DNA of 64,000 nt, taken from Agromyces rhizosphaerae. Its GTDB lineage: Bacteria > Actinomycetota > Actinomycetes > Actinomycetales > Microbacteriaceae. The notes beneath the pieces are model-generated. The model was not told where the DNA came from and searched no databases. It was given only the letters and a program-made list of their open reading frames with translations. The stretch covers positions 372,001-436,000 of the forward strand of contig NZ_BSDP01000001.1 in the NCBI RefSeq assembly GCF_027925245.1, in the 5' to 3' direction. The number at the start of each line of letters is the position of its first letter. The first letter of the stretch is position 1. Made by a program: the position numbers and the translations under genes. Positions 26,909 to 35,803 of this stretch are shown here, in pieces.

Positions 26909-28195
26909 TCACTGTTTCTCGTACGGGATGCCGGAGGCGGCGGGCGGGCGCGAGCGGCCGACCAGGCCGGCGACCGCGAAGATCGTGACGAGGTACGGCA
27001 GCATCAGCATGAACTGGCTGGGCACGGGCGAGCCGATCACGCCGAGGATGCCCTGCAGGTTCGACGCGAACCCGAACAGCAGCGCCGCGAGGGTCGCCCG
27101 GATCGGGTCCCACTTTCCGAAGATGACCGCGGCGAGGGCGATGAAGCCCGCACCCGCCGTCATCTCGCGGTTGAACGCGGGCACCGAGACCAGGGTGAAG
27201 AAGCTGCCGCCGATGCCGGCGATCGCGCCCGCGAGCAGCATGTTCCAGTACCGGGTCGCTGCGACCTTGATGCCCACCGTGTCGGCCGCCTGCGGGTGCT
27301 CGCCGACCGCGCGGAGGCGCAGGCCCCACTTGGTGCGGAACATGCCCCACCAGACCAGGAACACGGCGATGTACATGATGTACACGACCAGCGTCTGGCG
27401 GAAGAGGATCGGACCGATCAGCGGGATCTCGCCGAGGATCGGGATCGGCAGCGTCTGGAACCGGGTCGGCGAGTTGAGCAGCGCGGAGTTCGGCACCAGC
27501 ACCTGCGAGAACATGAAGCTCGTCACGCCGATGACCAGCACGTTGAGCACCACGCCGACGATGACCTGGTTGACGTAGTACGTGATGGCGAAGACGCTCA
27601 GCACGAGCGCGACGAGCATGCCCGCGACCATGGCGGCGATGAGCCCCGCGATCGGCACGCCCGTGATCGAGCCCACGACGGCGGCGGAGAACGCGCCCGC
27701 GAGCAGCTGGCCCTCGATGGCGATGTTGACGACGCCGACGCGCTCGCCGATCACGCCGCCGAGTGCGCCGAAGATGATCGGGACGGCGAGCCCGAGGGAT
27801 CCGGCGAGCAGGCCGACCATCGGGACCGTGCCGCCCGCGGCGGCCCAGGCGAGGAATCCGACGAGCACCGCGACCGTGTAGACGATGACGAGCCAGAGCG
27901 GGGTCTTCCGTCGCTGCCGGGACATCCACGCGCTGGCACCGGTCGCGAGCGCCATGATCACGATGGTGACCCACGCGGTGGCCGATGAGGGCACGACGAG
28001 GTCGGGCAGTGAGAAGAAGTCGGAGCCGACGGCGAGGCGGAACGTGGTGTCGCCCTCGTGCGGGGTGAGCGCGTAGAGGATCGCGAGCAGCACCGTGAAG
28101 ATGCCGAACGTGATCGGCACCTTCCAGCTGACGACGGTGACGCGGTGCTGCTCGTCGGGCGTCGCCGCGGCGGGTGCGGGTGCGGTGGCGGTCAC
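26909..28195 (-). CDS. Nucleoside ABC importer, second permease
   Basis: A 428-residue permease of the branched-chain/BPD_transp_2 type, with about ten membrane segments and the family loop GERVGVVNIAIEGQLLAGAF in the middle. It belongs to the BmpA-NupOPQ class of nucleoside importers. The GTG start overlaps the first permease stop by 4 bp (GTGA). The N-terminus carries an alanine- and proline-rich cytosolic tail. Nucleoside substrate is inferred from the BmpA protein and the salvage genes cdd and deoA. Confidence 0.88.
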   Translation of the reverse strand: MTATAPAPAAATPDEQHRVTVVSWKVPITFGIFTVLLAILYALTPHEGDTTFRLAVGSDFFSLPDLVVPSSATAWVTIVIMALATGASAWMSRQRRKTPLWLVIVYTVAVLVGFLAWAAAGGTVPMVGLLAGSLGLAVPIIFGALGGVIGERVGVVNIAIEGQLLAGAFSAAVVGSITGVPIAGLIAAMVAGMLVALVLSVFAITYYVNQVIVGVVLNVLVIGVTSFMFSQVLVPNSALLNSPTRFQTLPIPILGEIPLIGPILFRQTLVVYIMYIAVFLVWWGMFRTKWGLRLRAVGEHPQAADTVGIKVAATRYWNMLLAGAIAGIGGSFFTLVSVPAFNREMTAGAGFIALAAVIFGKWDPIRATLAALLFGFASNLQGILGVIGSPVPSQFMLMLPYLVTIFAVAGLVGRSRPPAASGIPYEKQ

Positions 28196-29505
28196 TGGTC
28201 CACCCCCTTCGTCGTCGAACCGGTATCGGCGGCTGCCGCGGCGGCGCGCTTGGCCTTGCGCTCCCTGCGGGTCGGCTGACCCGGCTGCGGCAGGCGGAAG
28301 ATCGCACGCACGAGCGGCGGCGCGGCGATGAAGAGCACGATGAGCGACTGCACCACGAGCACGATCTCGATCGGCACGCCCTCGGAGGCCTGCATGGCGA
28401 ATCCGCCGGCCTTGAACGCGCCGAAGAGGATGCCGGCGGCGAGGATGCCGAGCGGCGTGGAGCGGCCGAGCAGCGCGACGGTGATCGCGTCGAAGCCGAT
28501 GCCCGCGTCGATGCCGACGCTGAAGCCGCTCGTGGTGGTGCCGAGCACCTGGTCGACGCCCGCGAGTCCGACGAGGGCTCCGGCGATGGCCATGACCGTG
28601 ATGTAGACGGCGCCCACGTTGATGCCGGCGACCTTCGCCGCGGCGGGGTTCTCACCGACCGCGCGGAACCGGAAGCCCATGCTCGAGCGGTTCAGCAGCC
28701 ACCAGACGAACGCGACGGCGGCGAGCGACAGGATGAAGCCGAGGTGGAGGTTGAACCGCGGCCCGAGGATCTCGGGGAAGATCGCGCCGGGGTCCATCGG
28801 CGGGGTCTTCGGGTTGTTCGAGCCCGGCGCCTGCAGCAGCCCCTGCGTCGACAGCATGTACGACAGCAGGTAGAACGCGACGTAGTTGAGCATGATCGTG
28901 ACGATCACCTCGTGCGCGCCCGTCTTGGCCTTCAGCACGCCGACGATGCCGCCCCACACGGCGCCGGCCGCGAGGCCCGCGAGCACCGCGATGATCATCT
29001 GGATCGGCCACGGCGAGTCGAGGCTGAAGCCCACCCACCCCGCGGCCGCGGCGGCCATGAGCATCTGCCCCTGCCCGCCGATGTTGAACATGCCCGCGCG
29101 GAACGCGAGCCCGACGCCGAGGCCCGCGACGATGAGCGGCGTGGCGAAGTTCAGCGACTCGGTGAGCGGACGGATGCCGGCGGCGAAGCTGTCCGCGCGG
29201 AAGTTGTAGACCGCGCCCTGGAAGAGCGCGGTGTACGCGCCCCACACGGCTTCCCAGATCGCCTGGAACGTGTCGGACGGGCGCGAGAAGAAGTACCCCG
29301 CGGCCTCCTGCACCTGCTCGTCGGTGAACGCGATCATGATCGAGCCGGCGATGATCGCGAGCAGCACCGAGAGCACGGAGATGAGCGCGTTGCCGGTGAC
29401 GACGTTGCGCCACGCGCTCTGCCAGCGGTCCATCCCCGCGGGCGCGTGCGGGTCGTCGGCCGACGGCTGCGGGAGTTCGGTCTCCGGGCTCTTGGCCGTG
29501 CTCAT
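28192..29505 (-). CDS. Nucleoside ABC importer, first permease
   Basis: A 437-residue permease of the same family as its neighbour, with the loop FRAGMFNIGGQGQMLMAAAA near residue 135 and GFRFRAVGENPAAAKVAGI near 275, typical of YufP/NupP-like permeases. A long basic C-terminal tail (RRERKAKRA) is probably cytosolic. Its ATG overlaps the ATPase stop by 4 bp and its stop overlaps the second permease by 4 bp, so the three are translationally coupled. Confidence 0.9.
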   Translation of the reverse strand: MSTAKSPETELPQPSADDPHAPAGMDRWQSAWRNVVTGNALISVLSVLLAIIAGSIMIAFTDEQVQEAAGYFFSRPSDTFQAIWEAVWGAYTALFQGAVYNFRADSFAAGIRPLTESLNFATPLIVAGLGVGLAFRAGMFNIGGQGQMLMAAAAAGWVGFSLDSPWPIQMIIAVLAGLAAGAVWGGIVGVLKAKTGAHEVIVTIMLNYVAFYLLSYMLSTQGLLQAPGSNNPKTPPMDPGAIFPEILGPRFNLHLGFILSLAAVAFVWWLLNRSSMGFRFRAVGENPAAAKVAGINVGAVYITVMAIAGALVGLAGVDQVLGTTTSGFSVGIDAGIGFDAITVALLGRSTPLGILAAGILFGAFKAGGFAMQASEGVPIEIVLVVQSLIVLFIAAPPLVRAIFRLPQPGQPTRRERKAKRAAAAAADTGSTTKGVDQ

Positions 29506-31016
29506 GCGGCTGCTCCTTCGGGGCGTTCGCCGGCCATCATCAGGCCGAGGACGTCGCGTGGCGTGTCGGCGGGCACGATCCCGACGACCTTGCCGCGGTA
29601 CATGACGAGGACGCGGTCGGCGAGGGCCTCGATCTCGTCGAGTTCCGTGGAGACGAGCACCACGGGCACGCCCGCGTCACGGGTCTCCACGATGCGCTTG
29701 TGGATGAACTCGATCGACCCGACGTCGACGCCGCGGGTCGGCTGGGCGGCCACGAACAGGCGCAGGTCGCGCGAGAGCTCGCGTGCGACGACGACCTTCT
29801 GCTGGTTGCCGCCGGAGAGCCGGCCCACCGGGGTCTGGATGCCAGGAGCACGCACGTCGAACTCCTCGAGCTTCTCCTGCGCGAAGTCGTCGCGGAACTT
29901 CAGCTGCAGCGTACCCGCCTTCACGAACGGCTCGCCGAAGCTGCGGTCGAGCATGAGGTTCTCGGCGATCGTGAACTCGCCGACGAGCCCGTCGACCTTC
30001 CGGTCCTCCGGTACGAACCCGATGCCCGCGTCGAGCGTGTCGCGCACCGAGGCGTCGACCAGCTCCTTGCCGTCGAGCATGATCGAACCGGTCACGTGGT
30101 CCTGCAGGCCGAGGATCGCCTCGGCGAGCTCGGTCTGGCCGTTGCCCTGCACGCCCGCCACCGCGAGGATCTCGCCAGCGCAGACGTGGAACGAGACGTC
30201 GTCGACGATCACGAGTCCCGACGGGTCGCTGACCGTGAGGTCCTTCACGACGAGCGCCTCGTCGCCGAGGTCCGGCGGGTCCTTCTGCACGGTGAGCTCG
30301 ACCGCGCGACCGACCATCAGGGAGGCGAGCTCGGCGTTCGAGGCGGTGGGCTCGGCCTCGCCGACGACCTTGCCGAGCCGGATGACGGTGATGCGGTCGG
30401 CGACCTCGCGCACCTCGCGCAGCTTGTGGGTGATGAAGACGATCGAGGCGCCGCTCTCCTTGAGCTGGCGCATGATGCCCATGAGCTCGTCGGTCTCCTG
30501 GGGGGTGAGCACCGCGGTCGGCTCGTCGAACACGAGCACCCTGGCGTCCCGCGAGAGTGCCTTGATGATCTCGACGCGCTGCTGCACGCCCACCGGGAGG
30601 TCCTCGACGAGCGCGTCGGGGTCGACGTGGAAGCCGAACCGGTCGGAGATCTCGCGGACCTTCGCGCGGGCCGCCGGCAGGTCGAGCTGCCCGGCGAAGC
30701 CCGTCTCCTCGTGGCCGAGCATCACGTTCTCGGCCACCGTGAACACCGGGATGAGCATGAAGTGCTGGTGCACCATGCCGATGCCGGCCGCCATCGCGTC
30801 GCCCGGGCCCTCGAAGTGCTGCACCGCGTCGTCGAGGAGGATCTCGCCCTCGTCGGCGCGGTAGAGCCCGTAGAGCACGTTCATGAGCGTGGACTTGCCG
30901 GCGCCGTTCTCGCCCAGGAGGCAGTGGATCTCTCCCGGCTCGACGGTGAGCGAGATGTGATCGTTGGCGACGAGCGAGCCGAAGCGCTTGGTGATGCCTC
31001 GGAGTTCGAGCTTCAT
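29502..31016 (-). CDS. Nucleoside ABC importer, double ATPase
   Basis: A 504-residue protein with two ABC domains in tandem. The first has Walker A GENGAGKST near residue 36 and GVQQRVEIIKALSRD with VFDEPTAVLTPQE. The second starts near 255 with a degenerate Walker A, GVQGNGQTELAEAI, and has LSGGNQQKVVVARELSRD. Such a canonical plus degenerate pair is normal for YufO/RbsA-like ATPases. It leads the permease-cdd-deoA operon. The ATG follows TAGGAT by six bases, so the transcript is probably leaderless and separate from that of the binding protein upstream. Confidence 0.92.
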   Translation of the reverse strand: MKLELRGITKRFGSLVANDHISLTVEPGEIHCLLGENGAGKSTLMNVLYGLYRADEGEILLDDAVQHFEGPGDAMAAGIGMVHQHFMLIPVFTVAENVMLGHEETGFAGQLDLPAARAKVREISDRFGFHVDPDALVEDLPVGVQQRVEIIKALSRDARVLVFDEPTAVLTPQETDELMGIMRQLKESGASIVFITHKLREVREVADRITVIRLGKVVGEAEPTASNAELASLMVGRAVELTVQKDPPDLGDEALVVKDLTVSDPSGLVIVDDVSFHVCAGEILAVAGVQGNGQTELAEAILGLQDHVTGSIMLDGKELVDASVRDTLDAGIGFVPEDRKVDGLVGEFTIAENLMLDRSFGEPFVKAGTLQLKFRDDFAQEKLEEFDVRAPGIQTPVGRLSGGNQQKVVVARELSRDLRLFVAAQPTRGVDVGSIEFIHKRIVETRDAGVPVVLVSTELDEIEALADRVLVMYRGKVVGIVPADTPRDVLGLMMAGERPEGAAA

Positions 31017-31022
31017 GTTCCG

Positions 31023-31028
31023 ATCCTA
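31023..31028 (-). promoter_or_regulatory. Candidate -10 box for the ATPase-permease-cdd operon
   Basis: The minus strand reads TAGGAT, six bases, then the ATPase ATG. With the hairpin at 31137-31174 it would allow the importer operon to be expressed at a different level from the binding protein. Confidence 0.5.
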
Positions 31029-31136
31029 TTGACGGGGCCGCCGTCGGCGGCAGGGTCTCGGTGCGATTCCCACGGATGCGCGCACATGCGCTCATGGGTG
31101 CTCGGATGCGCAACGGCCTCCGTGGGTGGAGAGACA

Positions 31137-31174
31137 CGACGGGGAGGCCGGCCGCATGGCCGTCCTCCCCGTCG
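31137..31174 (-). terminator. Hairpin after the BmpA gene, terminator or attenuator
   Basis: CGACGGGGAGG and CCTCCCCGTCG form a perfect 11-bp stem around a 16-base centre that can itself pair (GGCC and GGCC). It starts 13 bp past the binding-protein stop. The minus strand continues with GTGTCTCTCC, not a clean U run, so partial read-through is possible. Confidence 0.6.
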
Positions 31175-31187
31175 CGGTGACCTCAGG

Positions 31188-32279
31188 TCAGCTCAGGTAC
31201 GAGGTGACCTCGATCGAGCCGTCGATGATGCCGGCCTTCAGGTCCTCGATCTCCTGCTTGAGCTCGTCGGACACGGCGTCCTCGAAGTCGTGGAACGGCG
31301 CGATGCCGACGCCCTCGTTCTCGAGCGTGCCGATGTAGGTCTCCGGGTCCCACTCGTCCATGCCCGCGGCGAGCACGGCCTCGTAGGTCGAGACCTTCAT
31401 GCCCTTGAGGATCGACGTGAGCACGTAGGGCTGCGTCGTCGGGTCGGTCTCGTAGAAGTCGGCGTCGACGCCGATCAGGGCGATCTCCTCACCGGAGTCG
31501 TCGATCGCGGCGATGGCCGACTGGTAGATCGGGCCACCGACGGGCAGCAGCACGTCGACACCCTGGTCGATGATGTTCTGCGCGACGTTCTTGGCGTCCT
31601 GGTTGGCCTCGAAGCCACCGGTGAAGGAACCGGTCGAGCCGTCCCAGCCGACGACCTCGACGTCGGCGCCCTTCTCGTCGTTGTAGTAGTCGACGCCCTG
31701 CTTGAAGCCGTCCATGAAGATCGTCACGGTCGGGAACTCCATGCCGCCGAAGGTGCCGACCTTGCCGGCCTCCGAGTAGCCCGCGGCCAGGTAGCCGGCG
31801 AGGAACGCCGCCTGGGCGGTGTCGTACAGCAGCGGCTTGACGTTGTCGGCGTCCTTGTTGCCGTCGAAGTCGTTGTCGGCCGCGTCGTCGACCAGGACGA
31901 ACTCGAGGTCGGGGTTCGCGGTCGCGATGTCGACGGTCGGCGCCGAGAGGGCGAAGCCGACGCTCACGATGGTGTCGCAGCCCTGGGCGACCAGGTTCTC
32001 GAGGTTGGGCTCGTAGTCCGTCTCGGCGTTGGACTCGACGTCGATGAAGTCGGCACCGAGCTCGCCGGCGGCCTCCTCGACGCCCTCGTAGGAGAGCTGG
32101 TTGAACGACTTGTCGTCGAAGCCGCCCGAGTCGGAGACGATGCAGGGCAGGTAGTCGACGGTCTCGGCGGCCTCGCCGCCGGTCTCCTCTTCGGGAGCGG
32201 ATGCGCAGCCGGCCAGCAGCACGACGGCGCCGAGCGTCGCCAGGCCGCCGGTCGCGGCCTTCCGGATCGAGATGGTCAC
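31188..32279 (-). CDS. BmpA/Med-family nucleoside-binding lipoprotein
   Basis: A 363-residue lipoprotein, the extracellular binding part of the nucleoside importer. The N-terminus is a lipoprotein signal peptide with lipobox LAGC (Cys25). The mature part shows the BMP-family features DSGGFDDKSFNQLSYEG near residue 55, SVGFALSAPT near 110 and GTFGGMEFPTVTIFMDGF near 165. The GTG start lies five bases after GGAGG. Gene order is binding protein, ATPase, permease, permease, cdd, deoA, with a hairpin after the first gene, as expected when the binding protein is needed in excess. Confidence 0.92.
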   Translation of the reverse strand: MTISIRKAATGGLATLGAVVLLAGCASAPEEETGGEAAETVDYLPCIVSDSGGFDDKSFNQLSYEGVEEAAGELGADFIDVESNAETDYEPNLENLVAQGCDTIVSVGFALSAPTVDIATANPDLEFVLVDDAADNDFDGNKDADNVKPLLYDTAQAAFLAGYLAAGYSEAGKVGTFGGMEFPTVTIFMDGFKQGVDYYNDEKGADVEVVGWDGSTGSFTGGFEANQDAKNVAQNIIDQGVDVLLPVGGPIYQSAIAAIDDSGEEIALIGVDADFYETDPTTQPYVLTSILKGMKVSTYEAVLAAGMDEWDPETYIGTLENEGVGIAPFHDFEDAVSDELKQEIEDLKAGIIDGSIEVTSYLS

Positions 32280-32443
32280 TGTGTCCTCCAAGTGCGGGGG
32301 TATGCCCCGACTGACGCGGGGCCCGATGCAGTCACGTTACTCAATGTTGCGTTACGGCTCTGTGTCGCGCAGGGGTCGCGCGCGAAAGGTTATGAAGCCG
32401 CGACATTGTGCTCAGATGAGCAGCCGGTCATGGGCCGATTACG

Positions 32444-32459
32444 CCCCCCCGTGCGGGGG
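32444..32459 (-). terminator. GC hairpin immediately after manC
   Basis: Five C and five G pair around GCAC directly after the manC stop on the minus strand. It is short and lacks a U run. The rest of the 180-bp gap to the BmpA gene probably holds that gene's promoter; TAACCT and TAACGT are possible -10 boxes, with no basis to choose between them. Confidence 0.45.
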
Positions 32460-33581
32460 TCAGAGCACGTCGCCCGAGCCGCCCATGCGCAGCGCGTCGA
32501 CCACCGACTTCACCCGCTGCGCGTGCTCGCTCGTGGTGACCAGGAGCGCGTCGGGCGTGTCGACCACCACGATGTCCTGCACGCCGATCAGGCTGATCAC
32601 GCGCTTCGACCGGCTCACGACGATGCCGCTCGACGCGTCGGCCAGCACGCGGGCGTGCTCGCCGAGGATCGCGAGGTCGCTCGCGCGGCCCGCCGTGTTG
32701 AGCTTCGCGAGCGAGGCGAAGTCGCCGACGTCGTCCCAGTCGAAGGTGCCGGGGATGACCGCCAGCCTCCCCGCATCCGCCGCCGGCTCCGCGACCGAGT
32801 AGTCGATCGCGATCTTGGTCAGGGTCGGCCAGATGCGGTCGACCGCGGGACCGCGGGTGACCGGGTCGTCCCAGGCCGCGGCGAGCTCGACGAGCCCGTC
32901 GTGCAGCTCGGGCTGCGAGCGGTGCAGCTCCTCCAGCAGGCGGTCGGCCCGCGCGATGAACATGCCCGCGTTCCAGAGGTGGTCCCCGCCCTCGACGTAG
33001 GCCTTCGCGGTGTCGAGGTCGGGCTTCTCGACGAACTCGGTCACCGCCAGCGCGCCCTCGGCGCCGGGAACGTCGAGCGAGCCGCCGGTGTGGATGTAGC
33101 CGAACCCGACCGCGGGTTCGGTTGGTCGGATGCCGATCGTGGTGATGTACCCCGCGTCGGCCGCGGCGATCGCCTGGCGCACGGCGGCGCGGAACCCCTC
33201 GCGCTGGCCGATCACGTGGTCGGCCGCGAACGAGCCGATGATCACGCCCGGCTCACGGCGCTCGAGGATCGCGGCGGCGAGGCCGATGGCGGCCGAGGAG
33301 TCGCGAGGCTCGCTCTCGAGCACGATGTTCTCGTCGGTGAGCGCGGGCAGCTGCGCCTCGACCGCGGCACGGTGGGCGCGGCCGGTCACGACCATGATCC
33401 GCTGGTCGCCCGCGATCGGCGCGAGCCGTTCCCAGGTGTCGCGCAGCAGCGTCTGGCCGGAGCCCGTCAGGTCGTGCAGGAACTTGGGGGCGTCGGCCCG
33501 TGAGAGCGGCCACAGGCGGGAGCCGATGCCGCCGGCGGGGATCACGCTGTAGAAGCGCTCGTGCGCAGTGGTCTCCGTCAT
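32460..33581 (-). CDS. manC: Mannose-1-phosphate guanylyltransferase
   Basis: A 373-residue nucleotidyltransferase making GDP-mannose from mannose-1-phosphate and GTP. The signature AGGIGSRLWPLSR is at residue 16, followed by PKFLHDL, the metal motif ADHVIG near 120 and TEFVEKP near 180. It lacks the C-terminal isomerase domain of bifunctional enzymes. GDP-mannose would feed mannosyltransferases such as the divergent GT4 gene. The ATG follows TAGCCT by seven bases without a ribosome-binding site. Confidence 0.92.
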   Translation of the reverse strand: MTETTAHERFYSVIPAGGIGSRLWPLSRADAPKFLHDLTGSGQTLLRDTWERLAPIAGDQRIMVVTGRAHRAAVEAQLPALTDENIVLESEPRDSSAAIGLAAAILERREPGVIIGSFAADHVIGQREGFRAAVRQAIAAADAGYITTIGIRPTEPAVGFGYIHTGGSLDVPGAEGALAVTEFVEKPDLDTAKAYVEGGDHLWNAGMFIARADRLLEELHRSQPELHDGLVELAAAWDDPVTRGPAVDRIWPTLTKIAIDYSVAEPAADAGRLAVIPGTFDWDDVGDFASLAKLNTAGRASDLAILGEHARVLADASSGIVVSRSKRVISLIGVQDIVVVDTPDALLVTTSEHAQRVKSVVDALRMGGSGDVL

Positions 33582-33588
33582 GCGGGTC

Positions 33589-33594
33589 AGGCTA
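33589..33594 (-). promoter_or_regulatory. Candidate -10 box for leaderless manC
   Basis: The minus strand reads TAGCCT, seven bases, then ATG. It is one of two divergent boxes in the 81-bp gap between manC and the glycosyltransferase. Confidence 0.5.
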
Positions 33595-33649
33595 CCCGGT
33601 CGCCGTGTCGCGTTCATGACGAGTTCCACGGTCCGCCATCTCGGGTCCG

Positions 33650-33655
33650 TAGCGT
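33650..33655 (+). promoter_or_regulatory. Candidate -10 box for the leaderless GT4 gene
   Basis: TAGCGT is followed after seven bases by GTG at 33663, with no ribosome-binding site. Confidence 0.5.
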
Positions 33656-33662
33656 CGCCGAC

Positions 33663-34802
33663 GTGAGAGTCGCGGTGGTCAGCGAGAGCTTCCTTCCCAC
33701 GGTCAACGGCGTGACGACGAGCGTCTGCCGGGTGCTCGAGTCGCTGCGGGACCGAGGTGACGAGGCGGTGGTGATCGCCCCCACCGACGGCGACGGCTCC
33801 TACGCGGGGTTCCCGGTCGTCGGAGTGCCCGCCGTCGCCTACCGGAAGTTCCCGGTCGGCCTTCCCGGGCCGAGCGTGCAGCGCACGCTCGAGGCGTTCG
33901 GGCCCGACATCGTGCACGCCGCCTCCCCCTTCCTGCTCGGCGCCGAGGGCATCGCCGCCGCGCGGCGCCTGGGCGTGCCGACCGTGGCCGTGTACCAGAC
34001 GGATGTCGCCGGCTACGCGCTCCGCCACCGCTGGGGTCGCGGTGCCGCGCGCCTCGCGCGCGCCTGGGTGCGCCGCATGCACGAGCAGGCGGACCTGACG
34101 CTCGCCCCCTCGAGCGCCGCGCTCGCCGAGCTGACCGACCTCGGGGTCCCGCGCCTCGCCCGCTGGGGCCGCGGCGTCGACCTCGTCGGGTTCCACCCCA
34201 ACCTCCGCTCCGACGAGCGGACCCGCGCGCTGCGCAGGGCGCTCACTCCCGACGGCCGGGTGCTGGTCGGCTACGTCGGCCGGCTCGCGCCCGAGAAGCG
34301 CGTCGAGCGGCTGCGCGCCCTCCGGGGCATGCGCGGCATCCGCGTGGTCGTCGTCGGCGACGGGCCCGCGGCGGCGGACGTCCGCCGCGCGCTGCGCGGC
34401 GTGCCCACGACGTTCCTCGGCCAACTCACGGGCGACGACCTGCGCACGGCCTACGCCGCGCTCGACGTGTTCGTGCACACGGGCACGGAGGAGACCTTCG
34501 GGCAGACCATCCAGGAGGCGCAGGCGAGCGGATGCCCCGTGGTCGCGCCCCGCGCCGGCGGCCCGATCGACCTCGTCGAGCACGGCCGCACGGGCCTGCT
34601 CTACGCGCCCGAGGACGACGACGCCCTCGCAGCTGCGGTCGCCGGCCTCGTCGCCGACCCCGCGCGCCGTGCGCGCATCGGCGAGGCCGGGCGTCGCGCG
34701 GTGCGCGAGCGCTCGTGGGAGAAGGTCTGCGGGCAGCTCTTCGACCACTACGGCGAGGTCCTGGCCCGCCGCGCGGCGGCGCTGCCCTCTGCACAGGGTT
34801 AG
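33663..34802 (+). CDS. GT4 glycosyltransferase, MgtA-like mannosyltransferase candidate
   Basis: A 379-residue retaining glycosyltransferase of family GT4. The acceptor half begins VAVVSESFLPTVNGVTTSV, the donor half has GYVGRLAPEKRVERL near residue 200, and the EX7E motif is EETFGQTIQE near 279, followed by GCPVVAPRAGGP. The N-terminal pattern resembles actinobacterial phosphatidylinositol- or diacylglycerol-mannoside transferases (MgtA/PimB type). Divergence from manC makes GDP-mannose the likely donor, by inference. Confidence 0.87.
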   Translation: MRVAVVSESFLPTVNGVTTSVCRVLESLRDRGDEAVVIAPTDGDGSYAGFPVVGVPAVAYRKFPVGLPGPSVQRTLEAFGPDIVHAASPFLLGAEGIAAARRLGVPTVAVYQTDVAGYALRHRWGRGAARLARAWVRRMHEQADLTLAPSSAALAELTDLGVPRLARWGRGVDLVGFHPNLRSDERTRALRRALTPDGRVLVGYVGRLAPEKRVERLRALRGMRGIRVVVVGDGPAAADVRRALRGVPTTFLGQLTGDDLRTAYAALDVFVHTGTEETFGQTIQEAQASGCPVVAPRAGGPIDLVEHGRTGLLYAPEDDDALAAAVAGLVADPARRARIGEAGRRAVRERSWEKVCGQLFDHYGEVLARRAAALPSAQG

Positions 34803-34812
34803 GGTCACCTAA
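34794..34812 (+). promoter_or_regulatory. Iron-box-like palindrome upstream of sdhC
   Basis: CAGGGTTAGGGTCACCTAA agrees with the DtxR/IdeR consensus as I recall it at 14 of 19 positions. Its core GGTTAGG-N4-CCTAACC (34797-34814) is an inverted repeat. It overlaps the GT4 stop and lies just upstream of the expected -35 of the sdh promoter. It could alternatively be a weak terminator hairpin. Confidence 0.4.
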
Positions 34813-34837
34813 CCGGCATCGGCCTCCCCGGCGGGAC

Positions 34838-34843
34838 TAGACT
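34838..34843 (+). promoter_or_regulatory. Candidate -10 box of the sdhCDAB operon
   Basis: TAGACT lies about 70 bases before the sdhC ATG. Unlike most promoters in the window, this one would give a message with a leader and a good ribosome-binding site. Confidence 0.45.
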
Positions 34844-34913
34844 CGGCGCTGAGCGCTGGAGTCGCTCGTCGCCCGTGTTCCGGGCATCCAACACAGCCAG
34901 GGAGGGTCGTTTC

Positions 34914-35339
34914 ATGTCGGATTCCACGACAGGAACCCTGACAGCACCCGAGCAGCCGGCGAAGCGTCCCCGGCCCGGCGGAACGCTGTACCGGGGGAAC
35001 GAGGGCATGTGGTCGTGGGTGCTGCATCGCATCACCGGCGTCGCGATCTTCTTCTTCCTGCTCGTGCACATCCTCGACACCGCGCTCGTGCGCGTGAGCC
35101 CCGAGGCGTACAACGTGGTGATCGGCGCCTACCAGACCCCGATCATGGGGCTGGGCGAGGTCGCGCTCGTCGGAGCGATCGTCTTCCACGCCTACAACGG
35201 CCTGCGCATCATCCTCGTCGACTTCTGGGCCTGGGCGACCCGCCACCAGCGGCTGCTGTTCTACATCGTCATCGCACTCTGGGTGATCACGATGCTCGGG
35301 TTCACCCCGCGGCACCTGATCAACGTCTTCAGCCACTAG
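34914..35339 (+). CDS. sdhC: Succinate dehydrogenase cytochrome b subunit
   Basis: A 141-residue membrane anchor with three membrane segments. The heme/quinone motif is WSWVLHRITGVAIFFFLLVH near residue 35, and a second histidine lies in VFHAYNGLR near 90. SdhC anchors the SdhAB catalytic unit to the membrane. The ATG was chosen over an in-frame upstream ATG at 34875 because AGGGAGG stands eight bases before it. It leads the operon sdhC-D-A-B. Confidence 0.93.
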   Translation: MSDSTTGTLTAPEQPAKRPRPGGTLYRGNEGMWSWVLHRITGVAIFFFLLVHILDTALVRVSPEAYNVVIGAYQTPIMGLGEVALVGAIVFHAYNGLRIILVDFWAWATRHQRLLFYIVIALWVITMLGFTPRHLINVFSH

Positions 35340-35352
35340 GAGGGGCACGACC

Positions 35353-35796
35353 ATGACCACGATCGAAGCCCCCCGCTCCCCCAGCCGGCCCGCACGACGA
35401 GGCGTCAACCTCGAGAAGTGGGGCTGGATCTACATGCGCCTGTCGGGGTTCCTCCTCGTCGTGCTGATCTTCGGCCACCTCTTCGTCAACCTGCTGGTCG
35501 GCGAGGGCGTCAAGGCCATCGACTTCGGCTTCGTCGCCGGCAAGTGGGCCAGCCCGTTCTGGCAGTGGTGGGACTGCCTGCTGCTGTGGCTCGCGCTCAT
35601 CCACGGTGCGAACGGCATGCGCACGCTCGTCAACGACTACACGAACCCCGGGAAGGTGCAGACGACGCTGAAGGTCGCCCTCGGCGCGGCCGTCATCGTG
35701 CTGCTCACGCTCGGCACCCTCGTGATCTTCACCTTCGACCCGTGCCCGGCCGGTTCGCCCGCCGAGCTGCTCCCCTCGTTCTGCCCCGCGGCCTAG
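35353..35796 (+). CDS. sdhD: Succinate dehydrogenase hydrophobic anchor subunit
   Basis: A 147-residue protein with three membrane segments and histidines in [12 protein letters not shown] and [10 protein letters not shown], positions expected for heme b or quinone contact. The ATG follows GGAGG at spacing nine and 13 bp after sdhC. The cysteine-containing tail ([13 protein letters not shown]) is unusual but short. With SdhC it forms the membrane domain of complex II. Confidence 0.92.
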   Translation: MTTIEAPRSPSRPARRGVNLEKWGWIYMRLSGFLLVVLIFGHLFVNLLVGEGVKAIDFGFVAGKWASPFWQWWDCLLLWLALIHGANGMRTLVNDYTNPGKVQTTLKVALGAAVIVLLTLGTLVIFTFDPCPAGSPAELLPSFCPAA

Positions 35797-35803
35797 GAGA
35801 CCT

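Noticed and set aside
29700..33503. A 1267-codon open frame on the plus strand across the nucleoside importer genes
   Set aside because: It is antisense to well-conserved ABC and BmpA genes. Long antisense frames are expected at this GC content, and its residues (repeated Asp, Arg, Val, His) show no protein family.
34797..34814. GGTTAG...CTAACC as the terminator of the GT4 gene
   Set aside because: The stem is only 6-7 bp, overlaps the stop codon and has no T run. It was kept as a possible operator, without excluding a weak termination role.
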